Program-made: the position numbers and the translations under genes
Notes under the pieces: model-generated
The model's database searches: none
Told to the model about the DNA's origin: nothing
The model's input: the letters and a program-made list of their open reading frames with translations, nothing else
Shown here: piece by piece, positions 52,581-61,010 of the stretch
How positions within the stretch are numbered: position 1 is the stretch's first letter
How the letters are laid out: each line of letters begins with the position of its first letter
DNA from: Rhodospirillales bacterium
GTDB lineage: Bacteria; Pseudomonadota; Alphaproteobacteria; Rhodospirillales; Casp-alpha2
Assembly (NCBI GenBank): GCA_017644185.1
Contig: JAEPMA010000003.1
Coordinates: 186,001-250,000, forward strand
DNA length: 64,000 nucleotides
Reading direction: 5' to 3'

Positions 52581-53630
52581 ATGGCCGAGAACCTGCCCCC
52601 GCCGATGGCCGCCCGCCGGCCGAACTTCTGGCAGAATTCCGGATACGGACTTCTGAAGCAGGACGCCAACGGCCATCTGACGGTTACCGACGATTTCTTA
52701 AGGGCGTATTTCAACCGCCCCGAAGTGGCCCCGGTGGAAGAGAGCTGCCAGAAAGAGCGCGCCCTTCATGCCGAGCTGCTCGAAACCCCCAAACGCCCGG
52801 TTTCAAAAGATGAGATCGCGGCGCTCGAAGACCCGGACGGGCGCGACAATTATCAAGTCCTCATCGATTTCCGCGATCGGCTGATCGACGCCGGCACGGT
52901 CGAGGCGTGCTATCTCAACCTGTTCCGGGACGGCGACGTGCGGACCGCACCCTTGTTTCTCGATCAGATGGCGCAGGTCATCACCCGCGCGGTGCTGGAT
53001 GGGACCGACGATCCGTTCCGGGCGCGCGCCGGTGAATTGATGTTCCGCGAACAGACCGTGACGATCCACGAAGGATCGATCCTCTCGGGTGATCTGGAAA
53101 CCGTTGAGATGCTGGCGCAGTCGGGCGGCATGGGGGCGATCGGCACGCTTTTGGTCGAAGGGGGCATCAAACCGAGACAAGTCGATCTCGATGTCATGCA
53201 GCAAGAGAACGCCCACAAGTACTGGCAGCGCGACGAACGCCACGACATGGTTTTGGATCTCTCGTTCACGCGCCCCGGTCTGGATGCGCTCTCACGCGTC
53301 ATGGAGGGGTGGATCGATCACTTCACGGGCGCGGCGGTCTCGATCCAGCCGGTCCAGAAGATCACCGACGAAAAGTGGGTCTGGCACATCGGGCTCGATC
53401 CGGATGCGTCGGCGATCCTCAACGACCTGTACGACGGCAACGACGTCGATGAAGACAGGATGGAGAGACTGCTGACGTTGTTCAGATTAGAGTTCAAGGA
53501 CGACAGTTTGATGTTGCCGGACATCGCCGGACGCCCGGTCTACATGGGCCTCGCCATGACGGAAAAGAAACGCCTGAAACTGAAGCCGCAGAACTTGCTG
53601 GTGAACCTGCCCCTCGCGCCCGAGGCGTAA
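52581..53630 (+). CDS. DUF6352-like protein of unknown function
   Basis: A 349-residue soluble protein without signal or membrane segments. It opens with NFWQNSGYGLLKQDANGHLTVTDDFLRAYFNRPEVAPVEESCQKERALHAELL, which I associate with the DUF6352 family, then FRDRLIDAGTVEACYLNLFRDGDVRTAPLFLDQMAQVITRAVL. The C-terminal part has WVWHIGLDPDASAILNDLYDG and GRPVYMGLAMTEKKRLKLKPQNLLVNLPL. No catalytic pattern is obvious. It sits directly after the DUF1244 gene; the two uncharacterised genes may work together. The family name is from memory and should be checked. Confidence 0.7.
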   Translation: MAENLPPPMAARRPNFWQNSGYGLLKQDANGHLTVTDDFLRAYFNRPEVAPVEESCQKERALHAELLETPKRPVSKDEIAALEDPDGRDNYQVLIDFRDRLIDAGTVEACYLNLFRDGDVRTAPLFLDQMAQVITRAVLDGTDDPFRARAGELMFREQTVTIHEGSILSGDLETVEMLAQSGGMGAIGTLLVEGGIKPRQVDLDVMQQENAHKYWQRDERHDMVLDLSFTRPGLDALSRVMEGWIDHFTGAAVSIQPVQKITDEKWVWHIGLDPDASAILNDLYDGNDVDEDRMERLLTLFRLEFKDDSLMLPDIAGRPVYMGLAMTEKKRLKLKPQNLLVNLPLAPEA

Positions 53631-53672
53631 TACCGTCGCCGATGTCGCCGGGTAGACGCGGACGTTTTCCGA

Positions 53673-53821
53673 GAGTCCCTTCTCCCATGGGAGAAGGACA
53701 GGATGAGGGGCCCCTCACCCGGCTCACTGCGTTCGCCACCCTCTCCCAAGGGAGAGGGCCCTGACGACAGACTCCGCTCTCATCCCTCTCCCCCTTCAGG
53801 GGGAGAGGTTAGGTGAGGGGG
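53673..53821. repeat. Compound dispersed repeats after the DUF6352-like gene
   Basis: Two inverted units meet here: GAGTCCCTTCTCCCATGGGAGAAGGACAGGATGAGGGG, then CCCCTCACCCGG through CCCTCTCCCAAGGGAGAGGG, then a third with CTCTCCCCCTTCAGGGGGAGAGGTTAGGTGAGGGGG. The third is followed by GCAATCACATCGGAAAGTGCACAACC, a tail that also occurs in variant form after the repeat at 55911. The whole gap 53631-54035 contains only repeats. Confidence 0.85.
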
Positions 53822-53895
53822 CAATCACATCGGAAAGTGCACAACCAGCCGGTCGGAAACGCGACCGGTTTCCCCCAGCGCTCGATCCCGCCTTC

Positions 53896-54034
53896 GTCAT
53901 CCCGGCCAAGTGAGCGTTGCGAACGCAGCGCCGGGACCCATATTTGACAACACGCCATGACGGACCATGGGTCCCGGATCGCTGGCCTGCCCAACCTCGC
54001 GTGCGCTCGGGGGCCGTCCGCGTCCGGGATGACG
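53896..54034. repeat. Dispersed palindromic repeat (GTCATCCCGG type)
   Basis: Starts GTCATCCCGGCC, holds GCCGGGACCCATA and ATGGGTCCCGGATCGC, and closes with CGTCCGGGATGACG, so the ends pair. It is a relative of the repeat at 27147 and ends just before the tadA stop codon. It may serve as terminator. Confidence 0.75.
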
Positions 54035-54035
54035 T

Positions 54036-54494
54036 TTATTGTCTACGCTCTTTGAAAAAATCCCTCAGCATCTCCGACGCCTCGGTTTCCATCAGGCCAC
54101 CGACGACTTCGGGGATGTGGTGGCAGGTTTTGTGCGAAAAGACGCGCGCCCCGTGCTCGACGCCACCGCCCTTGGGGTCGTAAGCCGCGAACACGAGGCG
54201 GTTGACTCTCGCCAAAGAGATCGCCTGCGCGCACATGGCGCACGGCTCGAGGGTCACATAAAGGGTCGTGCCCACAAGCCTCGGCGAGCCCGCGATATTC
54301 GCCGCTTCCCGGATCGCCATGATTTCGGCGTGCGCGGTCGGATCGTTGAGTTCCTCGATCCGGTTCCCCGCCCGCGCGAGTTCGTCCCCCGACGCGGATA
54401 TCAACACCGCGCCGACCGGCACTTCGCCTCTGTCATATGCGCCGCGCGCCTCGTCGAGGGCGATCCGCATCCATTGGCTGTCTTTCGAACTCAT
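54036..54494 (-). CDS. tadA: tRNA adenosine deaminase
   Basis: A 152-residue zinc deaminase that converts A34 to inosine in tRNA-Arg, an essential editing step. The catalytic centre is complete: AHAEIMAI (His and Glu) and the zinc ligands in LEPCAMCAQAI. The N-terminus DSQWMRIALDEARGAYDRGEVPVGAVL and the later FAAYDPKGGGVEHG fit TadA rather than cytidine or guanine deaminases. The gene is divergent from rluB with a 78-bp gap. Length is normal. Confidence 0.93.
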   Translation of the reverse strand: MSSKDSQWMRIALDEARGAYDRGEVPVGAVLISASGDELARAGNRIEELNDPTAHAEIMAIREAANIAGSPRLVGTTLYVTLEPCAMCAQAISLARVNRLVFAAYDPKGGGVEHGARVFSHKTCHHIPEVVGGLMETEASEMLRDFFKERRQ

Positions 54495-54572
54495 ATATCA
54501 TTCGTGCCCCGGCCTCATGCCCCGGTCAAGCGCGCTTGACTTTCGCCCCTGATCGCCGCACCAACTCCCTTC

Positions 54573-55331
54573 ATGAGCAAACCTTCGAAGAATCAGGATA
54601 AGAGCCAGAGCGACGGCGAACGCATCGCCAAGGTGATGGCGCGCGCGGGCCTGTGTTCACGCCGCGAGGCCGAACGCTGGATCGAAGCGGGACGTGTCGA
54701 GGTCAACGGCAAGAAACTGACGACCCCCGCCTGCGTCATTAAAAAAGGCGACACCGTCGTCGTCGATGGGAATGTGTTACCCGACAAAGAGCCGACGCGG
54801 CTCTGGCGCTACAACAAACCCGCCGGGCTGGTGACGTCGCACAAAGACCCCGAGGGGCGGAAGACGGTCTTCGACGCCATGCCGGCGCACATGCCGCGCG
54901 TGATCTCGGTCGGCAGGCTCGATCTGAATTCGGAAGGGCTGCTGTTACTGACCAACGATGGTGAGTTGGCGCGCAAGCTCGAACTGCCCGACACCGGCTG
55001 GACCCGGCGTTACCGGGTCAGGGTGCATGGAAGCGTCGATTCAAAGGATCTTCTGGCGCTCGGGCGCGGGGTCACGGTGGATGGGGTGAAGTACGGGCCG
55101 ATCACGGCGTCGTTCGACAGCCGCACCGGCGCCAACGCATGGCTGACGGTATCCTTGAAAGAGGGCAAGAACCGCGAAGTGCGGAAAGTCATGGAGCATA
55201 TCGGCCTGAGCGTGAACCGCCTCATCCGCACCGCCTATGGCCCGTTCCAGATCGGCAACCTCCCGGAGGGTGAGACGGAAGAAGTGCGCCCGAAGGCGCT
55301 CCGCGATCAGGTCGGGATGTTCCTGAAATGA
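54573..55331 (+). CDS. rluB: 23S rRNA pseudouridine synthase (RluB type)
   Basis: A 252-residue RsuA/RluB-family enzyme. The N-terminal S4 domain reads RIAKVMARAGLCSRREAERWIEAGRVEVNGKKL. The catalytic segment is VGRLDLNSEGLLLLTNDGELARKLELP with the active aspartate in GRLDLNS. The C-terminal SLKEGKNREVRKVMEHIGLSVNRLIRTAYGPF is also diagnostic. RluB modifies U2605 of 23S rRNA in E. coli; RluE/RluF have different extensions, so the RluB name is likely but not certain. It is followed 10 bp later by rsmD. Confidence 0.9.
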   Translation: MSKPSKNQDKSQSDGERIAKVMARAGLCSRREAERWIEAGRVEVNGKKLTTPACVIKKGDTVVVDGNVLPDKEPTRLWRYNKPAGLVTSHKDPEGRKTVFDAMPAHMPRVISVGRLDLNSEGLLLLTNDGELARKLELPDTGWTRRYRVRVHGSVDSKDLLALGRGVTVDGVKYGPITASFDSRTGANAWLTVSLKEGKNREVRKVMEHIGLSVNRLIRTAYGPFQIGNLPEGETEEVRPKALRDQVGMFLK

Positions 55332-55341
55332 GGAACATCCT

Positions 55342-55905
55342 ATGAGGATCGTCGGGGGCAAGTTCAAAGGCCGCCGTCTCGTCGCGCCGGAAAGCTGGGA
55401 TATCCGCCCGACGTCCGACCGCGCGCGGGAAAGCATCTTCAACATCATCGAACATGCGCCGTTCGCGCCCGAAATCAAGGGGGCGTCCGCCGTCGACGTC
55501 TTCGCCGGCACGGGTGCGATGGGGTTGGAGGCGATGAGCCGGGGCGCAACCCCCGTGACGTTCGTCGATCTCAACGACACCGCGCGCGCGACTATTCTTA
55601 AGAACGCGGGAACGATGGGTCAGGGGCGGTCGGTCACGGTTCTCAGGCTCGACGCCACGAAAATGCCGCCGCCGCCGCGCATCGCGAACTGCCCGGCGAC
55701 GTTCGCGTTTCTGGACGCGCCCTACGATCAGGACGTCTCGGGGCCGGCATTGTTATCGATGCTGGCCAGGGGATGGGTCGCGGCGGGCAGTCTTTGTGTG
55801 GTCGAAACCCCGTCGGATCGCACCTTCGACGCGCCGCGTGGATATAAGATGGAAGACCAGCGCAAGTACGGCCGCGCGACGGTGAGTTTTCTGAGCGTCG
55901 ATTGA
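55342..55905 (+). CDS. rsmD: 16S rRNA (guanine966-N2)-methyltransferase
   Basis: A 187-residue SAM-dependent methyltransferase. It begins MRIVGGKFKGRRLVAPESWDIRPTSDRARESIFNII, the RsmD signature, then motif I VDVFAGTGAMGLEAMSRGA and the catalytic FLDAPYDQD (a variant of the DPPY/NPPY motif, here DAPYDQ). It methylates G966 of 16S rRNA. The operon pair rluB-rsmD handles rRNA modification. It is followed by a dispersed repeat. The motif DAPYDQ rather than DPPY is the only mild departure and occurs in alphaproteobacterial RsmD proteins. Confidence 0.93.
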   Translation: MRIVGGKFKGRRLVAPESWDIRPTSDRARESIFNIIEHAPFAPEIKGASAVDVFAGTGAMGLEAMSRGATPVTFVDLNDTARATILKNAGTMGQGRSVTVLRLDATKMPPPPRIANCPATFAFLDAPYDQDVSGPALLSMLARGWVAAGSLCVVETPSDRTFDAPRGYKMEDQRKYGRATVSFLSVD

Positions 55906-55910
55906 GCCTC

Positions 55911-56050
55911 CCATCCCTCTCCCCCTTCAGGGGGAGAGGCTAGGTGAGGGGGCGATCAACTCGTTAAACGCACAACCGGACGGTCAGTAACGCACACGTA
56001 TTCCCCCTCACCTGTCCTCTCGCCCGCGTTGCGGTGGAGAGGGACCCTGA
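55911..56050. repeat. Compound dispersed repeat between rsmD and mutL
   Basis: The convergent gap holds CCCTCTCCCCCTTCAGGGGGAGAGG, TAGGTGAGGGGGCGATCA and a later CCCCCTCACCTGTCCTCTCG, an inverted and degenerate half-unit with a looser hairpin. The sequence after the first hairpin (GATCAAC...GCACAACCGG) matches the tail of the repeat at 53790, suggesting that a longer module moved as one piece. Confidence 0.8.
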
Positions 56051-56076
56051 CGATAGGTCGCACTTAAACGAGGGCG

Positions 56077-57912
56077 TTAACGTCTTCCAAACAGCTTTTC
56101 GATATCGGCGAGCTTGAGCTCCACATAAGTCGGGCGGCCGTGGCTGCACTGGCCCGAGTGCGGCGTCGCCTCCATCTCACGTAACAGCGCGTTCATCTCG
56201 TCCGCCGTCAGACGCCGCCCGGCCCGGATCGATCCATGACACGCCATGGTCGCACAGACGTCGTCGATGCGTTTCTCAAGCGCGATGGCGCCGTCCAGTT
56301 CGGCGAGATCGTCGGCGAGATCCCTGATCAACCCCTGCACGTTCGTCTCCCCCAGGATGGCGGGGACTTCCCGGACCGCGACCGCGCCGGTGCCGAACGG
56401 CTCGATGGCGAGGCCCATCTCCGCCAATTCCTCGGCGCGGGCGAGGACGCGCTCACAATCGTTCTCGTCCATCTCGACCACTTCCGGGATCAGCAGAAGC
56501 TGGCGTTGCACGCCTTTTCCGGCCATCGCCTTCTTGATCTTCTCCTGGGTCAGGCGTTCGTGCGCCGCGTGCTGATCGACGACGACGATCCCGTCCGCCG
56601 TCTGCGCGACGATATAGGTCTGGTGGACCTGCGCGCGCGCAACCCCCAACGGGTGATCGGTGGGGGGCGCCTGATCGATATCGTCCGGGACCGCCTCCAT
56701 CCGCGCGGAGGGTTGAGTATCGAGGTTATCGAAGGGGCGGTAGAAATCGTTGGCGCGCTCGGTCAACCCATGAGATGGCGCATGTGACGGCGCAGGGGCA
56801 TATCCGGGGTTGGGCCGGTACGCATACCCCGCGCTCGACCCGCGCCCCATGGGGAGGCCGCCGGGCCGGAACGCGCCCAAGGCGGATTCCGCGACCGTCG
56901 TCGACGCCCGGTGCCCGGCTTCCGCCAAGCCATGTCTCAACGCCCCGACGATCATCCCTCTCACCTTCGCCGCGTCCCGGAACCTGACTTCGGTTTTGGC
57001 GGGATGGACGTTCACATCGACATGTCTCGGTGGAATTTCGAGGAACAACGCCAGCAACGGATGGCGATCTGAGGCGAGGAACTCCCGGTAAGCGCCCCGG
57101 ACCGCCCCTAATAGAAGCTTGTCCCTGACCGGTCTTCCGTTGACGAACAGAAACTGCATCTGCGCGTTGCCGCGGTTGAGCGTGGGCACCCCCGCATACC
57201 CGGTGAGGCGGTAGCCCTCCCTTTCCGCGTCGATGGGAAAGGCGTTCTCGCGGAAGTCCCGCCCCATGATCGCGCCCAAGCGCTCCAGTCTCGCGCCGAA
57301 CAGGTCGCCGGTTTCGGGGAGCAGTTTCATCACGTCGCGGTTGCCGTCGTTCAACGTGAAGCCGATTTCCGGATGCGCCATGGCGAGACGTTGCATCACC
57401 TCGACGATGCGGGACTGCTCGGTGCGCGCCGTCTTCAAAAACTTCAACCGCGCCGGCGTGGCGTAGAAAAGATCCCTGACCTCGATCCGCGTCCCCAAGG
57501 AGAGCGCCGCGGGCTCGGGTTGCTTGATCCGCCCGCCCTCGAGCGAGAGCGTCCATGCCCCATCCCCACCCTTGGTGCGGCTGGTGATGGTCATGCGGCT
57601 GACCGCGCCGATCGAGGGCAGCGCTTCGCCGCGAAATCCCAGCGTGGCGATGGTCGTCAGGTCGTCGTCGGGAATTTTCGACGTCGCGTGGCGTTCGACC
57701 GCCAATACCATCTCATCCGGGGTCATGCCCGAGCCATCGTCCGTGACGGTGATCGCGGTCTGGCCCCCGTCGCGCACGGAAACGTCGATCCGGGTCGCGC
57801 CGGCGTCGATGGCGTTCTCGACCAGCTCCTTGACCGCGGACGCCGGACGCTCCACCACCTCGCCGGCGGCGATCCGGTTGACCAGGGTTTCGGGGAGCCT
57901 TCTAATGCTCAT
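56077..57912 (-). CDS. mutL: DNA mismatch repair protein MutL
   Basis: A 611-residue GHKL ATPase that links MutS to downstream repair. The N-terminus is standard: [41 protein letters not shown], then VTDDGSGM and RHATSKI and the box [16 protein letters not shown]. The ATP-lid and domain II follow. A Pro/Gly/Tyr-rich linker (about residues 345-425) leads to the C-terminal dimerisation domain with [37 protein letters not shown] and [25 protein letters not shown] is the endonuclease-site motif; CPHGRP-like [12 protein letters not shown] near the end is present. It ends 3 bp upstream of the pgi stop in operon with pgi. Confidence 0.96.
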   Translation of the reverse strand: MSIRRLPETLVNRIAAGEVVERPASAVKELVENAIDAGATRIDVSVRDGGQTAITVTDDGSGMTPDEMVLAVERHATSKIPDDDLTTIATLGFRGEALPSIGAVSRMTITSRTKGGDGAWTLSLEGGRIKQPEPAALSLGTRIEVRDLFYATPARLKFLKTARTEQSRIVEVMQRLAMAHPEIGFTLNDGNRDVMKLLPETGDLFGARLERLGAIMGRDFRENAFPIDAEREGYRLTGYAGVPTLNRGNAQMQFLFVNGRPVRDKLLLGAVRGAYREFLASDRHPLLALFLEIPPRHVDVNVHPAKTEVRFRDAAKVRGMIVGALRHGLAEAGHRASTTVAESALGAFRPGGLPMGRGSSAGYAYRPNPGYAPAPSHAPSHGLTERANDFYRPFDNLDTQPSARMEAVPDDIDQAPPTDHPLGVARAQVHQTYIVAQTADGIVVVDQHAAHERLTQEKIKKAMAGKGVQRQLLLIPEVVEMDENDCERVLARAEELAEMGLAIEPFGTGAVAVREVPAILGETNVQGLIRDLADDLAELDGAIALEKRIDDVCATMACHGSIRAGRRLTADEMNALLREMEATPHSGQCSHGRPTYVELKLADIEKLFGRR

Positions 57913-57915
57913 GCC

Positions 57916-59457
57916 CTATTCATCCCCTCGGCGCATCCGGTTGAGAATATCGATCAACGACCCCAGCGAGGCGGGCGCACTGTCGGTATCGCTCAGCATG
58001 GGCAGGATGCTGTCGCTCAGTTTCTTCCCCAGCTCCACCCCCCACTGGTCGAACGGGTTGATCCCCCAGATCGCGGCGGCGCACACGGTCTTCATTTCAT
58101 AAAGCGCGATCAACTTGCCCAGCATGAAGGGCGTCAGTTTATCGTAGACGATGACCGTCGAGGGGCGGTCGCCCGGATAATGCCGGTGCGGCTGTTCGAG
58201 GTTCTCTTTCCCGAACGCCAACGCGTCGGCTTGCGCCAACGCGCTCGAAATCAACAGATCGTGCTGCGCTTCGTCACCTGTCGGCGCGCGGGCCGGGACG
58301 AGGATATCGACGGGGGCCGCCGTCGTCCCTTGATGGAGCTGCTGGAAGAAGGCGTGCTGCACGTTCAGACCGACGCCCCCGAACACAACAGGCTGGGTCG
58401 GGTAGTCGACCGGATAACCTTCCTGCGTGACGCGCTTGCCGTTGCTCTCCATCTCCAGCTGCTGCAGGTGATCGACGAGCTTTCGAAGGCGCGTGTCATA
58501 GGGTACGCAAGCTTCGGCCCCATAGCCCAAAAAGCTCGCGTTCCAGACCGTCAATAAAGCCAGCATCATCGGCGCGTTCTCACGGACAGGCGCCGAACGG
58601 GCGTGTGCGTCCATCTCGGCGGCGCCGGCTCTTAAATCCGTAAAAACCTCCCACCCGAAGGCGAGCGCGATGGGAAGGCCGACCGCCGACCAAAGGGAGA
58701 AGCGTCCACCGACGCCCTCAAGCATCGCGAACACCCGGTCTTCGTCGATGCCGAACTTGCCCGCTTCATCGACGTTGGCGCTGATCGCGCAGAAGTTCTT
58801 CGCCCAGTCATCACCGAGAGCGGTCTGCATCCAGATCGCCGCGCGCTCGGCGTTGGCCTGGGTTTCCATGGTCCGGAAGGATTTGGAGATGACGACGACG
58901 AGTGTCGTTCTTGGGTCGAGCCCGCCCGTCGCGCGCGCGAACGCGGTACCGTCGATGTTGGCGCACATGCGCACGTCGAGCGCGCCGCCGTACGCATCAC
59001 CGAGCGCATCCAATATCAACGCCGGCCCGAGTTCCGAGCCCCCGATCCCGATGGCGAGGACGGACTGGAACCGCGCCCCCGACGCGGACAGGATTTCCCC
59101 CTTCCGCACGCCGCTCACGAACGCTTTGAGGGGGGCGTCTTCCCCATCGCCGGACGTCCGGCGAACCTGCATATGAAGGGCCGGCCGGTCCTCGCTTTGA
59201 TTGACCGTCTCCCCCTTGGCCATTCTCTGGATGAAGCCGGAAACACCGGCGGTTTCCGCCAGTGCCGTCAAACCGATCAGCACGTCGTTCGAGACCCGCT
59301 GGCGGGCGAAGTCGATATAGAGCGAACCGAGATCGATGGTGAAATCCGACGCGCGTATATGATCGGCGTCGAACAGCTCCGATAACGGCACGCCAGACAT
59401 CTGGTCGCGCAGCTCGGTCAGGTTTTTCCAGGCGTCCGTGGTGGAAATCAGCGGCAT
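57916..59457 (-). CDS. pgi: Glucose-6-phosphate isomerase
   Basis: A 513-residue phosphoglucose isomerase (glycolysis/gluconeogenesis). Conserved elements: VLAIGIGGSELGPALILDAL, VVISKSFRTMETQANAERA, FSLWSAVGLPIALAFG (sugar-phosphate site), PVVFGGVGLNVQHAFFQQLHQGTTAAPVDIL, and the late NPFDQWGVELGKKLS. The active-site Glu, His (in QHAFFQ) and Lys (in GVELGKKL) are present. ATG 59457 was taken because upstream in-frame starts are TTG or GTG without support. It lies directly upstream of mutL. Confidence 0.95.
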   Translation of the reverse strand: MPLISTTDAWKNLTELRDQMSGVPLSELFDADHIRASDFTIDLGSLYIDFARQRVSNDVLIGLTALAETAGVSGFIQRMAKGETVNQSEDRPALHMQVRRTSGDGEDAPLKAFVSGVRKGEILSASGARFQSVLAIGIGGSELGPALILDALGDAYGGALDVRMCANIDGTAFARATGGLDPRTTLVVVISKSFRTMETQANAERAAIWMQTALGDDWAKNFCAISANVDEAGKFGIDEDRVFAMLEGVGGRFSLWSAVGLPIALAFGWEVFTDLRAGAAEMDAHARSAPVRENAPMMLALLTVWNASFLGYGAEACVPYDTRLRKLVDHLQQLEMESNGKRVTQEGYPVDYPTQPVVFGGVGLNVQHAFFQQLHQGTTAAPVDILVPARAPTGDEAQHDLLISSALAQADALAFGKENLEQPHRHYPGDRPSTVIVYDKLTPFMLGKLIALYEMKTVCAAAIWGINPFDQWGVELGKKLSDSILPMLSDTDSAPASLGSLIDILNRMRRGDE

Positions 59458-59540
59458 GAGCACTTGTATCAAATGCCCGCTGAGCGTGCCACCTTGGAAA
59501 GCGGCTGGCTGAAGGAGCCTACGTTTTTACGAACAAATCC

Positions 59541-59630
59541 CGTCGCCCTGAACTCGATTCAGGGCCCATAGAATGGTTCAATTCGGCACATCGGCGCCGT
59601 CATGGGTCCCAAATCAAGCTTGGGACGACG
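59541..59630. repeat. Dispersed repeat (CCTGAACTCGATTCAGG type)
   Basis: CCCTGAACTCGATTCAGGGCCCAT is a hairpin, and CATGGGTCCCAAATCAAGCTTGGGACGACG is its inverted relative. The unit is bounded by CGTCGCCCTG and GGGACGACG. A close copy, CCCTGAACTTGATTCAGGG, lies at 62526-62631. The intergenic span 59458-59665 holds nothing else clear. Confidence 0.75.
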
Positions 59631-59665
59631 TATTGGTGCAATGTGCAGGACGGGAAACAAGTAAT

Positions 59666-61009
59666 TCAGTTACTGGAAACCACGCCCGCGGGCTTCCCCG
59701 CGACGGCGAAGGTCAGTTTTTCCGGCTGGTAGAGTTTCTTGGCGACGCGCTTGGCGTCTTCCAGCGTCACCGCCTCGATATAGCCGTTGCGCTTGTCGAT
59801 GTAATCGATGCCCAGGTCTTCTTCCTGCATCCCCACCAGCATGTCGGCGATCGCCGCCGATGAGGTGAAGCGGAGCGGGAAGGCCCCGGTGAGATACGTT
59901 TTCGCGTCTTCGAGTTCTTTCGCGGTCGGCCCGTCGTCCGCGAATTTCTTCCAAACGTCCCTGACCGTGGCGATGGTCTCGGAAACCCTCGCGTTTGCCG
60001 TGGCGGCGCCGCCCATGACCACGCCCGCGTTATCGAGCGGCATGAGATAGGAATAAACGGAATAGGCGAGGCCGCGCTTTTCGCGCACTTCCTCATATAG
60101 TCTGGATACGAACCCGCCCCCACCGAGCACGTAGTTGAGGACGTACGCCGTGTAGAAATCCGGGTTGTTCCTGAGAATCCCCGGTTGCGCGAACTGGACC
60201 GAACTCTGAGGCACATCGATGTCGATGACCTCGATGCCGCCCGAAAGCTTCGGGTCGATCTTCGCCACCTTCCACGGCTTGGCTTTTTCGGGGAGCGTCC
60301 CGAACACCTGGTCGAGATATTTCTTCAGGGTGTCGGCGTCGATATCGCCCACCACCCCGATCAAAAGATTGTCGCGGGCGAGGCGCTCTTTAACGAAATC
60401 GCGCATGTCGTCGGGCGTGATCGCCGAAACGCTTTCCAACGTGCCGTCGTTATCCCTGGCATAGGGATGCCCCTGGAACGCTTTTTCGAAGATCGCCCTG
60501 CCGGCGCGGTTGCCCGGGTCTTCCTGGCTCTGGCGGATGCCCGACAGGATCTGCTGGCGGATGCGGTTGAGGGGCGTTTCGTCGAAGCGGGGCTCGTTGA
60601 TCGCGAGCCTGAGATACTCGAACGCATCGTCGCGGTTCTTGTTCAATGTTCTGAGCGAGCCGTCCAGCCGGTCGCGCCCGGCACTGAACCGAAGCGAGAT
60701 CGACTTCTCGTCGAGCGCGCGCTGAAACGCGCGGCTGTCGAGATCGCCCGCCCCTTCGTCCAGCGTCGACGCGACGAAGTTGGCGAGACCGCTTTTATTT
60801 TCCGGATCGAGCGCGGCGCCGCCCCGGAACGAGAGTTTGAGGGTCGTGACCGGGTTCGAATGATCCCTGATCAGCCACGCTTCGATGCCCTTTGAAGATA
60901 CCACCCGTTCGACTTCGACCGCGTGCGCGGGGATCGCGGCGGCTAAAAATAAAACCGCGAAGACGACGAACGATGCGGGGCGGAGAATAAGATTAAGACG
61001 CGTCATCAT
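59666..61009 (-). CDS. M16 peptidase-family protein, non-catalytic partner type
   Basis: A 447-residue exported protein (signal peptide with FVVFAVLFLAAAIPAHA, about residues 12-29) with the pitrilysin-like fold: TTLKLSFRGGAALDPENKSGLANFVASTLDEGAGDLDSRAFQRAL, then YLRLAINEPRF and RIRQQILSGIRQSQEDPGNRAG, and the C-terminal YVLNYVLGGGGFVSRLYEEVREKRGLAYSVYSYL. The HxxEH zinc motif is absent. Such subunits pair with an active M16 protein, here the upstream gene, whose stop overlaps this start by a few bases. An upstream ORF extension reads through its neighbour and was discarded. Confidence 0.88.
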   Translation of the reverse strand: MMTRLNLILRPASFVVFAVLFLAAAIPAHAVEVERVVSSKGIEAWLIRDHSNPVTTLKLSFRGGAALDPENKSGLANFVASTLDEGAGDLDSRAFQRALDEKSISLRFSAGRDRLDGSLRTLNKNRDDAFEYLRLAINEPRFDETPLNRIRQQILSGIRQSQEDPGNRAGRAIFEKAFQGHPYARDNDGTLESVSAITPDDMRDFVKERLARDNLLIGVVGDIDADTLKKYLDQVFGTLPEKAKPWKVAKIDPKLSGGIEVIDIDVPQSSVQFAQPGILRNNPDFYTAYVLNYVLGGGGFVSRLYEEVREKRGLAYSVYSYLMPLDNAGVVMGGAATANARVSETIATVRDVWKKFADDGPTAKELEDAKTYLTGAFPLRFTSSAAIADMLVGMQEEDLGIDYIDKRNGYIEAVTLEDAKRVAKKLYQPEKLTFAVAGKPAGVVSSN

Positions 61010-61010
61010 A

